A stretch of DNA of 64,000 nt from NCBI GenBank assembly GCA_036768485.1, contig JAVLUZ010000204.1:249001-313000 (forward strand), in the 5' to 3' direction. Origin of the DNA: Mermis nigrescens. Lineage: Eukaryota; Nematoda; Enoplea; Mermithida; Mermithidae. The notes below the pieces were generated by a model. It had not been told where the DNA came from and did not search any database. It saw only the letters and a list, made by a program, of their open reading frames with translations. Below, one piece after another: positions 22,884 through 37,327 of this stretch (the stretch's first letter is position 1; the number at the start of each line of letters is the position of its first letter). A program made the position numbers and the translations under genes.

Positions 22884-23040
22884 TGTAGAGATGGCTCTAC
22901 ACCCTGTTTCGCCGCGTTGGTTCAACGCGAAATTCCATTTGTTTTGTGCTACGTTGTACATACATTCCGATGACTGTTTGTCCCAGATGCTCAATTTCGT
23001 GCTTAATTTCCATTTGCACATACGCAACCACTAAGCGCAA

Positions 23041-23049
23041 CGCATATAG
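23041..23049. repeat. 9-bp target duplication (left) of the TIR element
   Basis: cgcatatag occurs here and at 24106-24114. The intact 3' LTR has it once (about 26578-26586). Confidence 0.92.
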
Positions 23050-24105
23050 GGCATAATTGTAGTACCGGGGACCCGTACTTTGTGTGTGCCCATGCACTTT
23101 ACGTGAATCGATTTTTTGTTCTAACTGCAACTGCAATAAACTTAGTTTTAAATCTTGAAATCAATGGTGTGCGAATGATTACATCGGCAATTTAGGTGAC
23201 TAGAAGGTTATAAGGTCTCAACGCATTGCACTCAGCTTTTTAAAACTAATCTTACGCTTACAATGGATAATTTGAGGGTTTTTTTAAATTTCCTGATTGA
23301 ACTAGAAGGATTCAAAACATTAGACATAGCTCGTTAGAAACTCACAAAATAACAGCTGAAAACATAAAAAGTTACAGTATGACAGCCTTCCTGGCGGCCA
23401 TATTAAAAAACTAAAATTCTTTACCAATTCAGACAAACAGGATATCATTCGAAAGAACATTTTTTTGGGCTTTCTGAAATGTTCTTAAACATTAAAAAAT
23501 ATGAAACATGGCGCGAGTAAAATGCATACCTTATGGGGGCAGCCATATTGGACAAAAAATAAATTGAAATTGCAGGACGAACTATTCAGTAACCCGAAAA
23601 ACAAAACAGAGTGAAATTTAGAGTACAAAAATATCTAACTATTTTGCTATTTTTCAAAATATGGAACAAAACCTGTGTACTGTAGTGATCATGCAAAGTT
23701 TGAGCACTTTTTAGAGCCTAGCATACTCTAGACATAAGCTAGCATAACTTTTCTTGGCAAAATAGTTTCGTTTGAAATTATCTACCCGAAAACTTTATTT
23801 TATCGAAATTCATCAAGTGAGTTCGTGTGTTAATCTCAAAAATGGCCATTTCACTGAAAAGCATTATTCGATGGTAAAGAGTGTACATATACTTGCTTTG
23901 GCCTGCAGACTGCAGTTGCATGGTTTTATATAATTTGTATAACTATAACCTTCTAGTCACCTAAATTGCCTATGTAATCTTTCGCACACCATTGATTTCA
24001 AGTTTTGAAACTAAGTTTATTGCAGTTACAGTTTCTATAAAAAATCGATTGACGTAAAGTGCATGGGCACACAGAAAGTACGGGTCCCGTTACTACAATT
24101 ATGCC
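23050..24105. mobile_element. 1,056-bp TIR element (Mutator-like by target duplication) inside the 5' LTR
   Basis: It begins ggcataattgtagtac and ends with the inverse gtactacaattatgcc-type sequence. The terminal inverted repeats run 23050-23212 and 23944-24105, about 163 bp and strongly similar. A 9-bp target duplication plus long TIRs points to a non-autonomous Mutator-like element. The interior (23213-23943) codes for nothing I recognise. A diverged relative of the interior lies at 49545-50225. Confidence 0.85.
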
Positions 24106-24959
24106 CGCATATAGTGTGTCGCCCGGGACCACCTTCCCTCCAAAAATTATCATATCTTCATTTCCTTTCCCATACTTATTTTCAATAAAAATCCGGAATA
24201 GGAAAATGGGCACTCGGGCTTAATGGGACTTGAGTACAAATTGGTACGTGTGCTACCATATTTTACGTGTACCTAAACTCATATGTGTGTGTCTTATTTT
24301 TGTGCCTATTCCATTTGTACATTCTTTACCCTAAGCTTTGCCCATGAACCTATTGTTATTCTCGTAGATCCATTCCGCGTTTCTTTGTTTCGTCTGTCCA
24401 CGCCTCTTTTTGTGTCTTGTTTAAAACTGCGTGCGAGCACAGTTTTCGGCATTATTATTACGACTTACGAGTTCGTTCGATTTCAAAAGTTCTCCTAGAC
24501 TCAGCTTTTTCGCCAGCCCATCTGTGCTGTGCCCCTTTTTCCTGCGTGGCTGCAGAAGTTCTCGTCGTGTTTTCGTCGCGCATTGGGCAGGTTCTTTTCG
24601 CCCGTGCGCCTTTTCTTATATTATTTGTGTGCCATTACGGCATTAGTTGTATGCCGTTGGCGGGCTATGTGCCCTCGTAATTACATTGTTTATTTTACCC
24701 AATTAGTGTAACACCACAGTCGGCAGCATGCATCCTTCATGCTGTCGTGCTTTTTAACCGCTTCAAGATTTTCTTCATGCTGCACGTTGCATAGAGTTTG
24801 CGAACCTACAGTATGCCTCAGATAAACAGCCTACGCCATATTTACCAGCAACAGCTGCTGCAGTATCCCGTGGCGCGTTTCCAAAAATAATTTTCGTCAT
24901 TCGACCCCCGTCAATCTACGTATTTTCGTCAATCTCGTCCAGAGACATCTAATGCTTTA

Positions 24960-25400
24960 GCGCAACGATATTGCATGTATTGCAAACACATGGGCCACAC
25001 CAGAAATGAATGTTTTTGGCGTCCGCAAAACAACAACTCGAAATTATCGTCAGCAGGGAAGCTAATAATTCCAGTGAGTATGCGTATCGTCAATGTAGCC
25101 AATCTAGGCCATTGTCTACGTTTCAGAATTACAACGCCTGCCAAGATTTTTGGCACGAAAACAATAATGATTTCTGTCAAGATTTTCAGAACGAAAACAA
25201 TAATGATTTTTGGCAATTTACCTGCATCGATTCGTTCGCCAACCGGCAATCCGACTTCCTATCATATCGTCCGCCAAAACGATTTTAGTATTCCGTCAAC
25301 CGTTTGTGTACCCTGCGACCCATTGCGCCCATCTGTGTGCTACGATTCTCGTCGCCATCAACAAACTATTAGCCCGTCTACTATCACTCGCATCAGTTAG
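24960..25400 (+). pseudogene. gag remnant with a CCHC zinc knuckle
   Basis: In frame at about 24945: NALAQRYCMYCKHMGHTRNEC gives C-x2-C-x4-H-x4-C, the retroviral nucleocapsid-type knuckle, followed by a basic, Asn-rich stretch (FWRPQNNNSK). The frame stays open to about 25400 but is stopped upstream at about 24890, so gag is incomplete. The knuckle normally packages the element's RNA (family knowledge). Confidence 0.75.
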
Positions 25401-26421
25401 ATCGCGTGCTTCGCGTCTCAATTCTCAACGACGCGGCAATATTATTGCACCGCATTTCATCGCGCCGACTGCTCCGTCTGCGCCATCTTTTCCCATTTAA
25501 ACAATCACAGGACCGTTGTCCTGCTCAGCATCATATCGTTACGTCACGTTTTTCGTCTATCCTGTCTCAAGAAGTCAGACGCGCCATGTCTACGTCGCGC
25601 GTTGTTCCATCTATTTCACTTGCGACTGATGTTTGTCGCACTCATCAGCCGTCTAATCTTTGCGATCAATTGGATCGCCCTATTTCAACTTTCGTCTATT
25701 TGTTTGATTCCGTCTTGAGGAACCAGCTGCGCCCATTCCACGTCGCGCTTTACGCCTATTATTTCGCGCACGACTGACGGTCGTCGTACCGCTCAGTCGT
25801 CATTGCCTCACGATCAACCGGATCGCCGAATTTGAACTATTTGATCATATTTTGATTTTGCTGTGCCAGGACGACGTACTGACCGCCAGCAGTTCGTTTA
25901 TTTTTTGTTCAATTCGTTTTAATCGTTTTTTCCATAATTTTTCTCTTACTAGTTAATTTGCCTGCAGCCACTTTTCCAATTTTTCTCTCCACTTTAGGAC
26001 CTTTTTTCTGACTATCTTTTTACATATCTCCGTTATTCAGCCTTTCGTACTCAATACTAATTAAGCCGAGTGACCTGCCCTCCTATCATAAATTACTTTT
26101 TCAATCAAAATTCTCCGGGTCCCGGGCAAACAGTCAATTCCGTACGTTGCACAAAACCACGTTGTCTACGCGTCGTCGACGCACCGTTTTTTCATCTCCC
26201 GCTGCTCAATTGTTTGACGTAGCCGTACGTCATCTCGTACATTTTCATGCATACGTTTCGTGCATAAAAATGTGTCAGCATCCCGCTTCGATCTGCTGAC
26301 ACGAATCGATAATCGCCCGACTCCACGCCGTGGCCGTCTTTGCGCAAAAAGTTTGCGCACAAACGTTTTTGCGCATAAAAATTTGCACTGCGTGCAAATT
26401 TTTTCTCGATGTCCGGGGGAG
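25400..26421 (+). other. Interior of the LTR element without recognisable pol
   Basis: Relatively GC-rich, with several overlapping open frames, for example 25406-25777, that have no detectable domain. It is probably non-coding filler of a non-autonomous element. The segment 26230-26400 is rich in short hairpins (tttgcgcaaaaagtttgcgcaaa type). Confidence 0.5.
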
Positions 26422-27239
26422 TGTAGAGATGGCTCTACACCCTGTTTCGCCGCGTTGGTTCAACGCGAAATTCCATTTGTTTTGTGCTACGTTGTACATA
26501 CATTCCGATGACTGTTTGTCCCAGATGCTCAATTTCGTGCTTAATTTCCATTTGCACGTACGCGACCACTAAGCGCAACGCATATAGTGTGTCGCCCGGG
26601 ACCACCTTCCCTCCAAAAATTATCATATCTTCATTTCCTTTCCCATACTTATTTTCAATAAAAATCCGGGATAGGAAAATGGGCACTCGGGCTTAATGCG
26701 ACTTGAGTACAAATTGGTACGTGTGCTACCATATTTTACGTGTACCTAAAGTCATATGTGTGTGTCTTATTTTTGTGCCTATTCCATTTGTACATTCTTT
26801 ACCGTAAGCTTTGCCCATGAACCTATTGTTATTCTCGTAGATCCATTCCGCGTTTCTTTGTTTCGTCTGTCCACGCCTCTTTTTGTGTCTCGTTTAAAAC
26901 TGTGTGCGAGCGCAGTTTTTGGCATTATTATTACGACTTACGAGTTCGTTCGATTTCCAAAAGTCTTCCTAGACTCAGCTTTTTCGCCAGCCCATCTGTG
27001 CTGTGCCCCTTTTTCCCTGCGTGGCTGCAGAAGTTCTCGTCGTGTTTTCGTCGCGCATTGGGCAGGTTCTTTTCGCCCGTGCGCCTTTTCTTATATTATT
27101 TGTGTGCCATTACGGCATTAGTTGTATGCCGTTGGCGGGCTATGTGCCCTCGTAATTACATTGTTTATTTTACCCGATTAGTGTAACACGACAGTCGGCA
27201 GCATGCATCCTTCATGCTGTCGCGTTTTTAATTGCTTCA
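26422..27239 (+). mobile_element. 3' LTR, uninterrupted
   Basis: Same sequence as the 5' LTR with scattered substitutions (for example gtaacaccac / gtaacacgac near the end). It serves as the pre-insertion reference for the TIR element at 23050-24105. Confidence 0.88.
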
Positions 27240-28196
27240 TAATTTTCTGTCCAAAAATATTATAAAAATTAATTATTTAATGAACGATGATTGGGCTCGG
27301 TTCGAATTTCCGTGCTGTTGTTTTCTGTCCTTGTGCTACACTACATTAGGAACCCTCAATATTTTCAAGCACCGGAATTCGGTCCCAAAACAAGTTAAAT
27401 AATAATCATTTTGAGCCCTCAATTAGGTTTCTGGGGAACTTACATTATTTAGGTACTTAATCTCAAAAGGGGTTAAGAAAGTAAGTTTCACTAGGTGCGT
27501 GCATAGAGGGCCGGGCTATCTTGCTAGGCCGGGCCACTTACCCCGAGTCGCCGTTTGTGCGAGCGCGTGAGCTTAAGTCTTGGGTGTAAGTAAGCAAGTG
27601 AACGTAGGCAAACACCTACGTTTACACCCCCACGCCCATGTGTGTTAGCAGGGCACATAATGTACAGTGTACTTTGAGACTTCAAAGAATCCTCTAATCA
27701 CAAAAACCGCCCAGTGAAATCAGATAAGCGGCGCTTGTATCTGATTTGACCCCATGTGATCGCTCATCTGATTTTATTCCATTCTATTTTTCTTATGAGC
27801 TTTTTCATCACATTTGATGCAAAAAAGCTGTATTAGTATCCCTGTTTCATAAAATGCATTAGATTGACTTTCAGGGAAGGAAGTCACTTCCGAGATGATA
27901 AAGAGAATAAGGGAAGGAAATGGCATGTACCCATATATGTAGCTCACATGTACAAGCAAAATGGATATCGTCCTTGACCAATTTTAATCCTCTTGGTAGA
28001 GTGTCTTAACAAATTACTGGAACAATATTGCCGTTTTGAGCCCTTCCAACGGCCAGTTAAATTCCTTGACGTATCCTATTTTATCATCCCTCCCTGCCAT
28101 CTACCTACCTGTGTTGTCACGTGAAAGATTGTTTTTTAAAGTAAATCAAACATGAATAAGTATAAATACAAATGTCCTACTATAGTCTGTTCCATT
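27240..28196. other. Non-coding spacer
   Basis: A GC-richer patch at 27490-27650 contains gggccgggctatcttgctag and its partial echo, and a family M-like end (cacgcccatgtgtg). No gene. Confidence 0.35.
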
Positions 28197-28205
28197 CCAG
28201 ACGAA

Positions 28206-28591
28206 CAGAATAGGACGTTTTGGCGCCTCCGTTTTGGCGCCACACTCTTTGTAATAATATAAATTATTTACATTCCATTTATCATTAGTGAATAATACAG
28301 ATTCTGAAAAGCCCATTCAATTCTCTACATGGTGGTATAAATTACTTTTAGAATATCTTTTGAATTTAGTATGATAATTGAATGCATTTAAAAATGCACT
28401 GGATTTTCTACAGTTTTTCAGTCGTACACAAATTAATACTCATCGAATCGAAAAGAACGGTATGCTATTTATTTTTAGCTTGTAGAACCTGCTTTCTGAA
28501 TATTATTTTAAAATTGCTTTTAAATTGATTTAATTAGAATAATTTGTAAGTTGCTGGCGCCTAGACGGCCGAGCCATAACGTCGTAGACCT
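28206..28591. mobile_element. Foldback-type element F4 (386 bp) with TTGGCGCC-repeat ends
   Basis: A perfect 9-bp target duplication ccagacgaa lies at 28197-28205 and 28592-28600. The left end is cagaataggacgttttggcg, with a second tccgttttggcgcc unit. The inverted right end (aggtctacgacgttatggct ... gtctaggcgcc) agrees at about two thirds of 39 positions. No coding capacity. Confidence 0.8.
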
Positions 28592-28600
28592 CCAGACGAA

Positions 28601-29110
28601 ACATTTTCGCCAAATTTTATTACTGTATTAGTTTTTCACAACGGGCTTCTCAATTATTCCCTTGTAGCAACTGGTTGCTTTAAACTCTCCTTATTTGTGT
28701 TTTATTCGATTTTGTTTCACATGCAGAGCATCTATCAATCTGCGGCAAGAACTTAAATTGTATAATATTATGCTACAATAAAAAGCCGCAGTGCAAAAAT
28801 TTGTCATTTATAATGGAACAGACAATAGTTATATGATTAACAGTAATTGTGATTGTCTCTTGATCATGTTTGTGAATAGTTTCAACTTCGTGACCAGACA
28901 TTGGTAGTCGATAAGAAAGGTTGAAAAATGATCTTTTCATTTTTTTACTGTTATCCAAGAATATATGTAGTAGTGAAGGAGCAATCTCTCAAGTCTCATT
29001 CATAAAAGGCCTCAGTAATAACTTTCAGTCTCTCCAGCTAGTATACAAATATATATAGTGCATAGTTCATATACACACTACAGAGTTATACATTGCATGC
29101 ATACGTACAG
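28601..29110. other. Non-coding spacer up to the duplication arm
   Basis: AT-rich, with no supported gene. Confidence 0.35.
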
Positions 29111-31301
29111 ACATAGCAAAACTCTATATGCTTATCAATTGCTGTGCACAGTACCATGATTTTCGTTTCTTTTTCCATTGCTTTTGTTGTAGACTTATAA
29201 CAAACTCAAAAATTGTGATTCATGCTAAAGATTCAGTGAAATAGGCTGCAAATGAATTATTTAACCAGCATCAAAGATTATTCACAAAGTCTTATACGAA
29301 TCAGTAAAAAATGTTGATGTAAACTTATAGCTGTAAAACTAGATATCCCTATATTAGGGGTGCACAAGTGTATTATACGTAAGTACGTGCAAAAAGACTA
29401 CTATCGTAAATAGGCAGTAGCCAAATTCTGGGTAGGGGTCTGAAGGGGTAAAATCGCTAAAAATAGCATCAAAAATTCAATTATTGGGAAGTACATGCAA
29501 ATACGGCAACGACACACCTAATTATTCTTGTACAATTACTTTACAACAATCATTGCCCTAAAATTTAATTTATGGCTGAAACGTGCCATATAACATCACA
29601 TTCTGTTCATCATTCGCAGAAAATCTAGCATTTATTAGGGGAAAACTACAGTATACCTATTCATAAGAATTAACATCGTTCAAGATATGTAGGCTCCTAC
29701 TAACTTACATTTAACGTGAGTAATTCACATAAAACAATTGAAAATACAGGATAGATTTAATGGTGCATGAATTTCCGCTCGAATCCATGAAATATGCCCA
29801 GGTACGTGGGCATACATGGCCACTTTTTGATTACATGTACTGGAGTGGGCCGAAACGACGCCAATCAAGATGTAGCTTTGCTCATTTTTCAAGCGGCAAA
29901 CTGCTGCACTTCCAGAATCTCCCTTAGAAAAAGATAAAAATTCTGCTTACGTAATTAGCCGCCTAGATTAAAATAACTGTATTATGTACTGCACAGTCGA
30001 TAAAAACCGAAACAGAATTTAGAAGCAAGGCTAAGAAACGATAGTTGGAAAAAAGTCGTGCATACAGTGATTTTTAGTAATCTATAAAAGCGGTCTGCTT
30101 AAATTGTGCTAGACAATATCTTTGGAAAGAAGCGACCAGCGGGTTTAAATATCTGCTTTTTTCATATAACAAGTGTTCATTGCACACGGAGTGAATTTAA
30201 TTTAAAAAAATGAAATTCAAAGAATTTTTAAATTTTCAAAACATATTTGAATGTTAGAAAAGGCCGAAAAATTGATTGTCAAATTGATATAGACACTTTT
30301 TTTGACGTTCCTCAGTTAGTTCTTTCAATTCGCTTAAAAACTGCAAGAACCTTTGAAAAGTTTTATAAAACATACTTCTAAGTCCATATGTTTTGCAGTT
30401 TTCTCGTAGGACTCCCGAATCAATTTATCCTATTTTTTCCTGCTGGGACTCCCAAATAGTTGAATTTTTAGCAAAAACTTACATTCATCCTGATTTTTAT
30501 AATTCCTCTAGGCTACATAACATTAGGTAACGCAGAAACAGAATTAGAAATATTTGTGGATGTTTACAGGAACAAAATTTTTTTATATGGTCCGACTGTG
30601 ACCACATATTGGCGTGGGGAAGAAGTTGTAGGACGTCCATTAGTATCCGGTATACCCCAGAATTGAATTTTCGGCGGTTGAAAATTTTACCTTATCTGAC
30701 TCCCCGCAGAGTTCAGCTGCTGTTGCCAACGAATGAAAGTGAAATTGAACACACACGAATTAAATCAGCATGTTTGGTTTTACGAGTTATAAACAGAGAA
30801 TTCGAGGGGTTGGTGATTTCGGTGAATAAATCCTAAACACTAAAAACTAAATTAAAGGCTCGCGATGTCATGATGCATATGACAGTCAATTATATTTGCT
30901 TTTTTTGCTGACTTATAAAATTTTCGAAATCCACTTGCCAGAACAATTGAAACAATTGAAAACTAGAAAAAACTAAAAATTCAGACGTCTTTGACCATTA
31001 TTTGCTTTGCTTAACTCTTGAAGATCAACTACATTGAGCCCGCGTTAATGGAAGGATTTAGGATAAGACATGTAATAAAATCAAAGTGACTTCCGCATAC
31101 ATATGTGCATATAAATTCTGGGAGGGTGTGCGGGCTTCGAACCAAAAAATTTTGACATTTGTTTTTTTGAGCCTAAAGTTGAGGGATACACGTTGAACAT
31201 CATCTTTAGCCGTTTTAACGATGCTCTATCTTCTTAGACGATAAAAACATAATATATTCTAAATCAAAATTCAGCGAAATTTAGTGAAATAGGGTCAAGA
31301 T

Positions 31302-31566
31302 CATACGTGGGCAGCAGAAAAATTCTGGGGAAGTGCAAGATTTTTCAAAGGTCAATACAAAGCCTTGAAATAGTCGTCTGGCGAAAAACACCGTTTTTAA
31401 CATTTCTCATCAAGCACTATCTATTGGCATCAAAAAATTGCGAAAAAACAGAAAAAATTCCAAAAATTGAATTCTGGGCGGGGAGGGGTATTTTGGTTTC
31501 TGGGGAAGAGGGTTTTTCGGGGGATGCATACTCTTAAACCCCCCACCTCCCCTACGCCCAGGTGTG
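31302..31566 (-). mobile_element. hAT-like MITE (family M), copy 8
   Basis: Ends catacgtgggcagc and acgcccaggtgtg. A perfect 8-bp target duplication gtcaagat lies at 31294-31301 and 31567-31574. Arm A has the uninterrupted equivalent near 18725. Confidence 0.9.
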
Positions 31567-33573
31567 GTCAAGATGACTGTTTGGCGCTAAACTGTCACGT
31601 TGAATTAAAAGATCAATTAAACCTAGACGAAATTAAGTATGTTTTTATTTGAAAATCGCATATTCTGAGGATGGAGGTTCGATTTGTAATATAATAATGT
31701 TAACTGGTGTATAATGGAGCATTCTCTTTGAAACCTCTGTAAAATGCTTTTTACAATAAAAAATGTTTTCACTTCTCCTGCCAAAGAGAAAATTTTAGAA
31801 TAAAATAAAAATTTATAAAATGGTGAAAAAAGCACCCTAAAAAATGATTATATTTAAATAACGTCAAAAATGCTGTTGGAGGTAAATATATTTTTTTGCG
31901 GGGATGGAAAAAATTGCACGAGGGAGAGTCAATTATGACAACCGTCGTGTCTATGATCCTTTATAGTTCTTCAACACGGAAAGCAGAGCGACCAGATATG
32001 AGGTGAAATCCTTTTTGTTGCGAAAAGGCCAGCCGAGGCAAAATACCTAAAAACTTTTGTCTTACCCGACTTAAATGACCTGATTTCAATAGGAACTATT
32101 ATAATCTAATTTCTAATTAATTTGTCATTATTTTAAGATTATATGTACTTCAATGTTGTGTGAGTCCCATAGTGGCTTCGGAGGAGCAGCGCCATCTGGG
32201 GAGCAGTGAGGGCAGTTTTTTATCTGTGAGCTAAAATGTTTCTAAAAAGTGATATACACATGTGTAAGGCAAAATGGCACAAATACTTTTGTAGATTACC
32301 TCAAATCCTCGTACAAAATTAGTTTTCTCATTTAATTTTCTAACTTCATTTTTACTTATTTTTCAAAACTTTTTTCCTTCGCTTTTTCTTGATGCCCAGA
32401 TCCTATTCAATCCACACATGTCATAAGATCCTAATGCGTTGTAATACTTAAAACATGAATTAGTTACAGGATCAACTTGCTTGCAATCGCGTTTTGGCCA
32501 TCTTGAAACCGGCATAAACATACTGTCCTCATAAAAGTATGACTCTACTGGATTTTTGTCCTCGATTTGTGAATTTAAGCATCTGAGTCTGCCGTCAACA
32601 TATAGCGTCACATCTAGAAATAATACTTGATAATTCATAGCCTAGTAGTAAATCAATTTGGATATTTTTAATCCTGATGCAAATCTTAAAAAATACATTC
32701 AGATAAATAGCTTTAAAATACAAGATTTTTTAAAACTAAAGTGAATCATTTTAATTAAATTTCAATTCAAAAATAAGGTTGCTAACAGTTTTCAAATAAT
32801 ACGACGAGATATTGTCAATTTATGGACATTAATTACATTATATACAATTTTACATATTGATTGTTGATCACTGATGGAAGTGCAAGAGAATTATTCTTGG
32901 ATAATGTTTAAGTGAAAATATCAATTTAAATTACGTACAATTCCGATTAGATAATCGTTATTAAAATTTTTTCCATCAAAATTCAATTTTGTAATTAGTC
33001 TTTACTACAATGACTACTAAACGAGGAATCCGCACTCGCATTATCATGCTCAACAATCCTTCTTGAATGCGCATTCAATTTAGATGTTCAGTGGCTCAAG
33101 ACTTCAGAAGTCGATTAAGAAATTCTTAATTTTTCTTGCACGAAATCTAGAACTTCAGAGGTTGCGAAGTCGGTTCAAAAGTTCAAAAATGTTCCATTGC
33201 GCCAACAATTATTGAAATGCCTAAAAAATTGCTTTTAGAGGTTCATACGTTTCTTCTAGAAGATTGTGACTAATGTAATGTCTTTCTTAAATTTCGAAAG
33301 CTTCATTGGTATAGTTATAATGTGATTTCGCAAAAAATCATTCTCTGAATTTAAAATTGTTCGCTTTGAGATGTACGAGTAATCCGAATATTTCAGACTT
33401 CTACACTTGTTTGAAAGAGATTTTTATTGATAAAGTCTTTTTAGATAGCGGTAGAAAGAGTAGAAAGAGTTTAGTAGAAGTAAAAAGAGTTAAAACCCAG
33501 ATTCCAATAGAAAGATTAAGAAGTCGTTTGTGCGACTGATCCCTGACCATACGTATTAAAACAGGAGCACAGG

Positions 33574-34596
<1,023 letters not shown>

Positions 34597-36420
34597 AGCA
34601 CAGGTTCATAATAAGAACGATTGCAGTGGGGACCGCCACAATGAATGCTCTTGACACTCTCATTTTCTCGGGAAGCAATGAAAATTTTTTACACTTTTTA
34701 GCTACTTCTTGGCTCAAGAGTATGACTTTTCGGCGATTTACTTCAAATAATCATTTTTGACTTAAATGACGCATTTTTTCTAAATTTTATTTGATTTTTT
34801 TCGAATTTCAAAATTTTAATGCTTCTGAAAAAGGACGTCTAACATAAACATCAAAGGTAATGCTTTTGATGTGTGCTGCACCGTCGTGTTAAAGCCCCCT
34901 AGGATTCAGAGGACCCCGTATTTAGGTTTTCGACATTTTTTCTGCTTCTCCGCGATCTTTTGTTGCCGTTGACTAGCGATTAATGATAAACCTCGAACAA
35001 CAACAATGCTATTGTTTCTTACGCCAATCCTCTGGCATTGTCTGATTGTTGTAGAATTTAGGACTCCAGACATCACAATTAAAGACGCCGTATACGCTGG
35101 ATACTTGAGGTTATTTTATTAATTATATTTTATTAATTTATTAAATTCATTATTTGATTATTTTATTCATTTTGATTTTTTTATTCATATTAACTTTATT
35201 TCTTTATATTAATTTACAATTTTATTAAATTTGACTGGTAATCACTTATCTTCAGCTGATCTTCCCCATCCACAAACGTAGCACACTGCGTTCAATAGCT
35301 CAAGGGAATAATCTAAATCAGGTCTCGGCAAGCAAATCGCCGACACATATCGATTAAAATGGATTTCTTCCGTAAACTCGACTATAGCTAAGTCTTTGCT
35401 AAGCTCAGAATAACCGTAGCCGGGGTAAGCTGATATTTTTTTCACTTGTCTCCGCACGTAATGAGGCGAAATGAACCGTAAATCGTATACGCCGAAAACA
35501 ACATGGCAGTTCTTCTTCTCATAACTAAAATTTTATCGAAAACGTAGTTTAGTGAATAGTACGTGTCAAAGTCAATAATCTATAGTAGCTGATTTGGGAT
35601 TTAACGTCAAGTGGTTGTACTTCGACATATTCAGAAATTTTATAATATTTTGCGCGTCAATTCCTTTCCGGGCAGAATTGTTTTTCCGATCCGGATGAAT
35701 ACTGTGGAAAAAATCGGAAATTTCTGCAAGTCTCAATGGAAAACGTGCATACTTGCCGCAATTTCTTAAGGAACATGCCGGAAAACTTAAAAATTTAGTA
35801 GTTGAAGATAAGAAATACTGCAGGCTAATTTTTTGATTAAAGTGGAAGAAGAAGATACTCAATTGAAAAACCATTTCAATTCACATTCTAAGTAAAAGCA
35901 GATTCTACTGCGCACAGAAATCACATTTCTGGCGCCACAATAACGACATTTTAGCGTGTTTTGCTCTAAATCAGTCGCGAAAGTTGGGGAACAACGACAA
36001 GCTTTTCAGAGTACCGATTTCCCGAAAAACAACATAAGTTGGCTTTGGTCTCTTTTTTAACTTTGCGATTTTCTATTAAATTTTTCCGCAATCAATCAAG
36101 CTACAAAAGTGCCACGCAATAATGCGGCTTAACAATGGCATACGTATCCGTATGACTCGATATACTGTAGAATATCATATCTGCGATATTAGTTCGAAGC
36201 ACTTTCGTAGCCATTTTTTTAAAAACCCTTATATCTAAATGAAACGGACTATATAATCTATTTCACGAAACCTTGTGCATGAAAATCAATTTTAAGCACT
36301 CAAGAAAGCAGCTACAAAAGCGGCTTCTACGCAGCCTACTGTAATAAAATTTTGCATAGCAAAACTCCATATGCTTAACAGATGCTAGCACAGTGCCATA
36401 AATTTTGCTTCAGTTTAAAC

Positions 36421-37319
36421 CGCTTTTAATCGAATAAAGGATATTCTAAGGGTACATTTCAAAGCAAATTGTGTTTATTTATATCTTGTTTGGGAGTTGT
36501 AAAGTCGAAAATCGGGGCGTTGAATGTGTTTCTGGTTTGTTTTTGTCTGCCAATTTCTCCGATTTTGAGTCCGCACGTGATCACAAGTCTTATAATGTAT
36601 CAGGGGTCAAAAGTCATTCGTCAAAGCCCGTTTGTTTAATCTCAACAATAGTGCAAAGTGCTTACATCGAACATTTATTTGACTTCAGACTATTGTGAAG
36701 AGTTCATCTTTTTGTACATGATGATCGTCATATCAGAATTACAAATCTGAATAAAACCTTCTTTACAATCGGTCGTTGTATACAGTTTAGACTGAAGATT
36801 AACTTTAGTATCATGAAATTCCTCCATTATTTTAAAAGCCTTGCTTGAAAGACGGCGTTGTTTTATACCTCATGCAAAGGTAAGTTATGGGTCTTCTAAA
36901 ACAGTTCAGAGCGATTCAGGTTTATCAGCATCCGCGAATTCCATCCTAATTTTACCCACAACTGTAGTGAAAAGGAGAAGTAAAATGACTCTGGTGTTTT
37001 CTTCAAATGATGGCTGGCAGATGTCATTCTCTATTTCCATGCTAAAAAACTTAAGCAGCGTTGTACTGTAGAAGCTAAACAGAAAATTTCGAGTGGGTGC
37101 GATTAAAACGCTGAACTTTTATGTAACTATTCAGGGGATCTATTGACTTTCTTATGTATAAATTTACTGTCCATGTGTACGCCTAATTCCCAAGCACCCT
37201 AGCTCACACAAGCGCTGAGAATCCGGGGGGGGCTTTAATGCCACTCAAAAACATTTTAGTCGCTAGATCGCCAGAAATGGACGAAATTGACCATTTTTCG
37301 GTACGGCAAACCCTCATAA
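36421..37319. other. Non-coding spacer with a family L fragment
   Basis: 36690-36830 contains one unit of the family L internal periodicity (tatcagaattacaaatctga ... tacagtttagactgaagatt). No gene. Confidence 0.45.
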
Positions 37320-37327
37320 CATAGAAG

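Larger units (their letters stand above)
22884..24765 (+). mobile_element. 5' LTR of an LTR retrotransposon, interrupted
   Basis: Apart from the 1,056-bp insert and its 9-bp duplication, this LTR is about 817 bp, matching the 818-bp 3' LTR at 26422-27239. It starts TGTAGAGATGGCTCTACA, a perfect 7-bp-stem hairpin, and ends ...gcttca. Several apparent frames inside occur identically in both LTRs and are not genes. Confidence 0.88.
22884..27239 (+). mobile_element. Non-autonomous LTR retrotransposon (gag remnant, no pol)
   Basis: Two 818-bp LTRs flank a 1,656-bp interior. The interior holds a CCHC knuckle at about 24960-25010 and a G-rich polypurine tract (tccgggggag) directly before the 3' LTR. 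No reverse transcriptase, RNase H or integrase motif was found. The 5-bp flanks (acccc left, taatt right) do not match, so no target duplication is visible. The superfamily cannot be assigned without pol. Confidence 0.82.

Noticed and set aside
24283..27186. Paired open frames of 70-120 codons repeated at 24283-24711 and 26756-27186
   Set aside because: They are the same part of the two LTRs. LTRs do not encode proteins here, and the frames show no domain.
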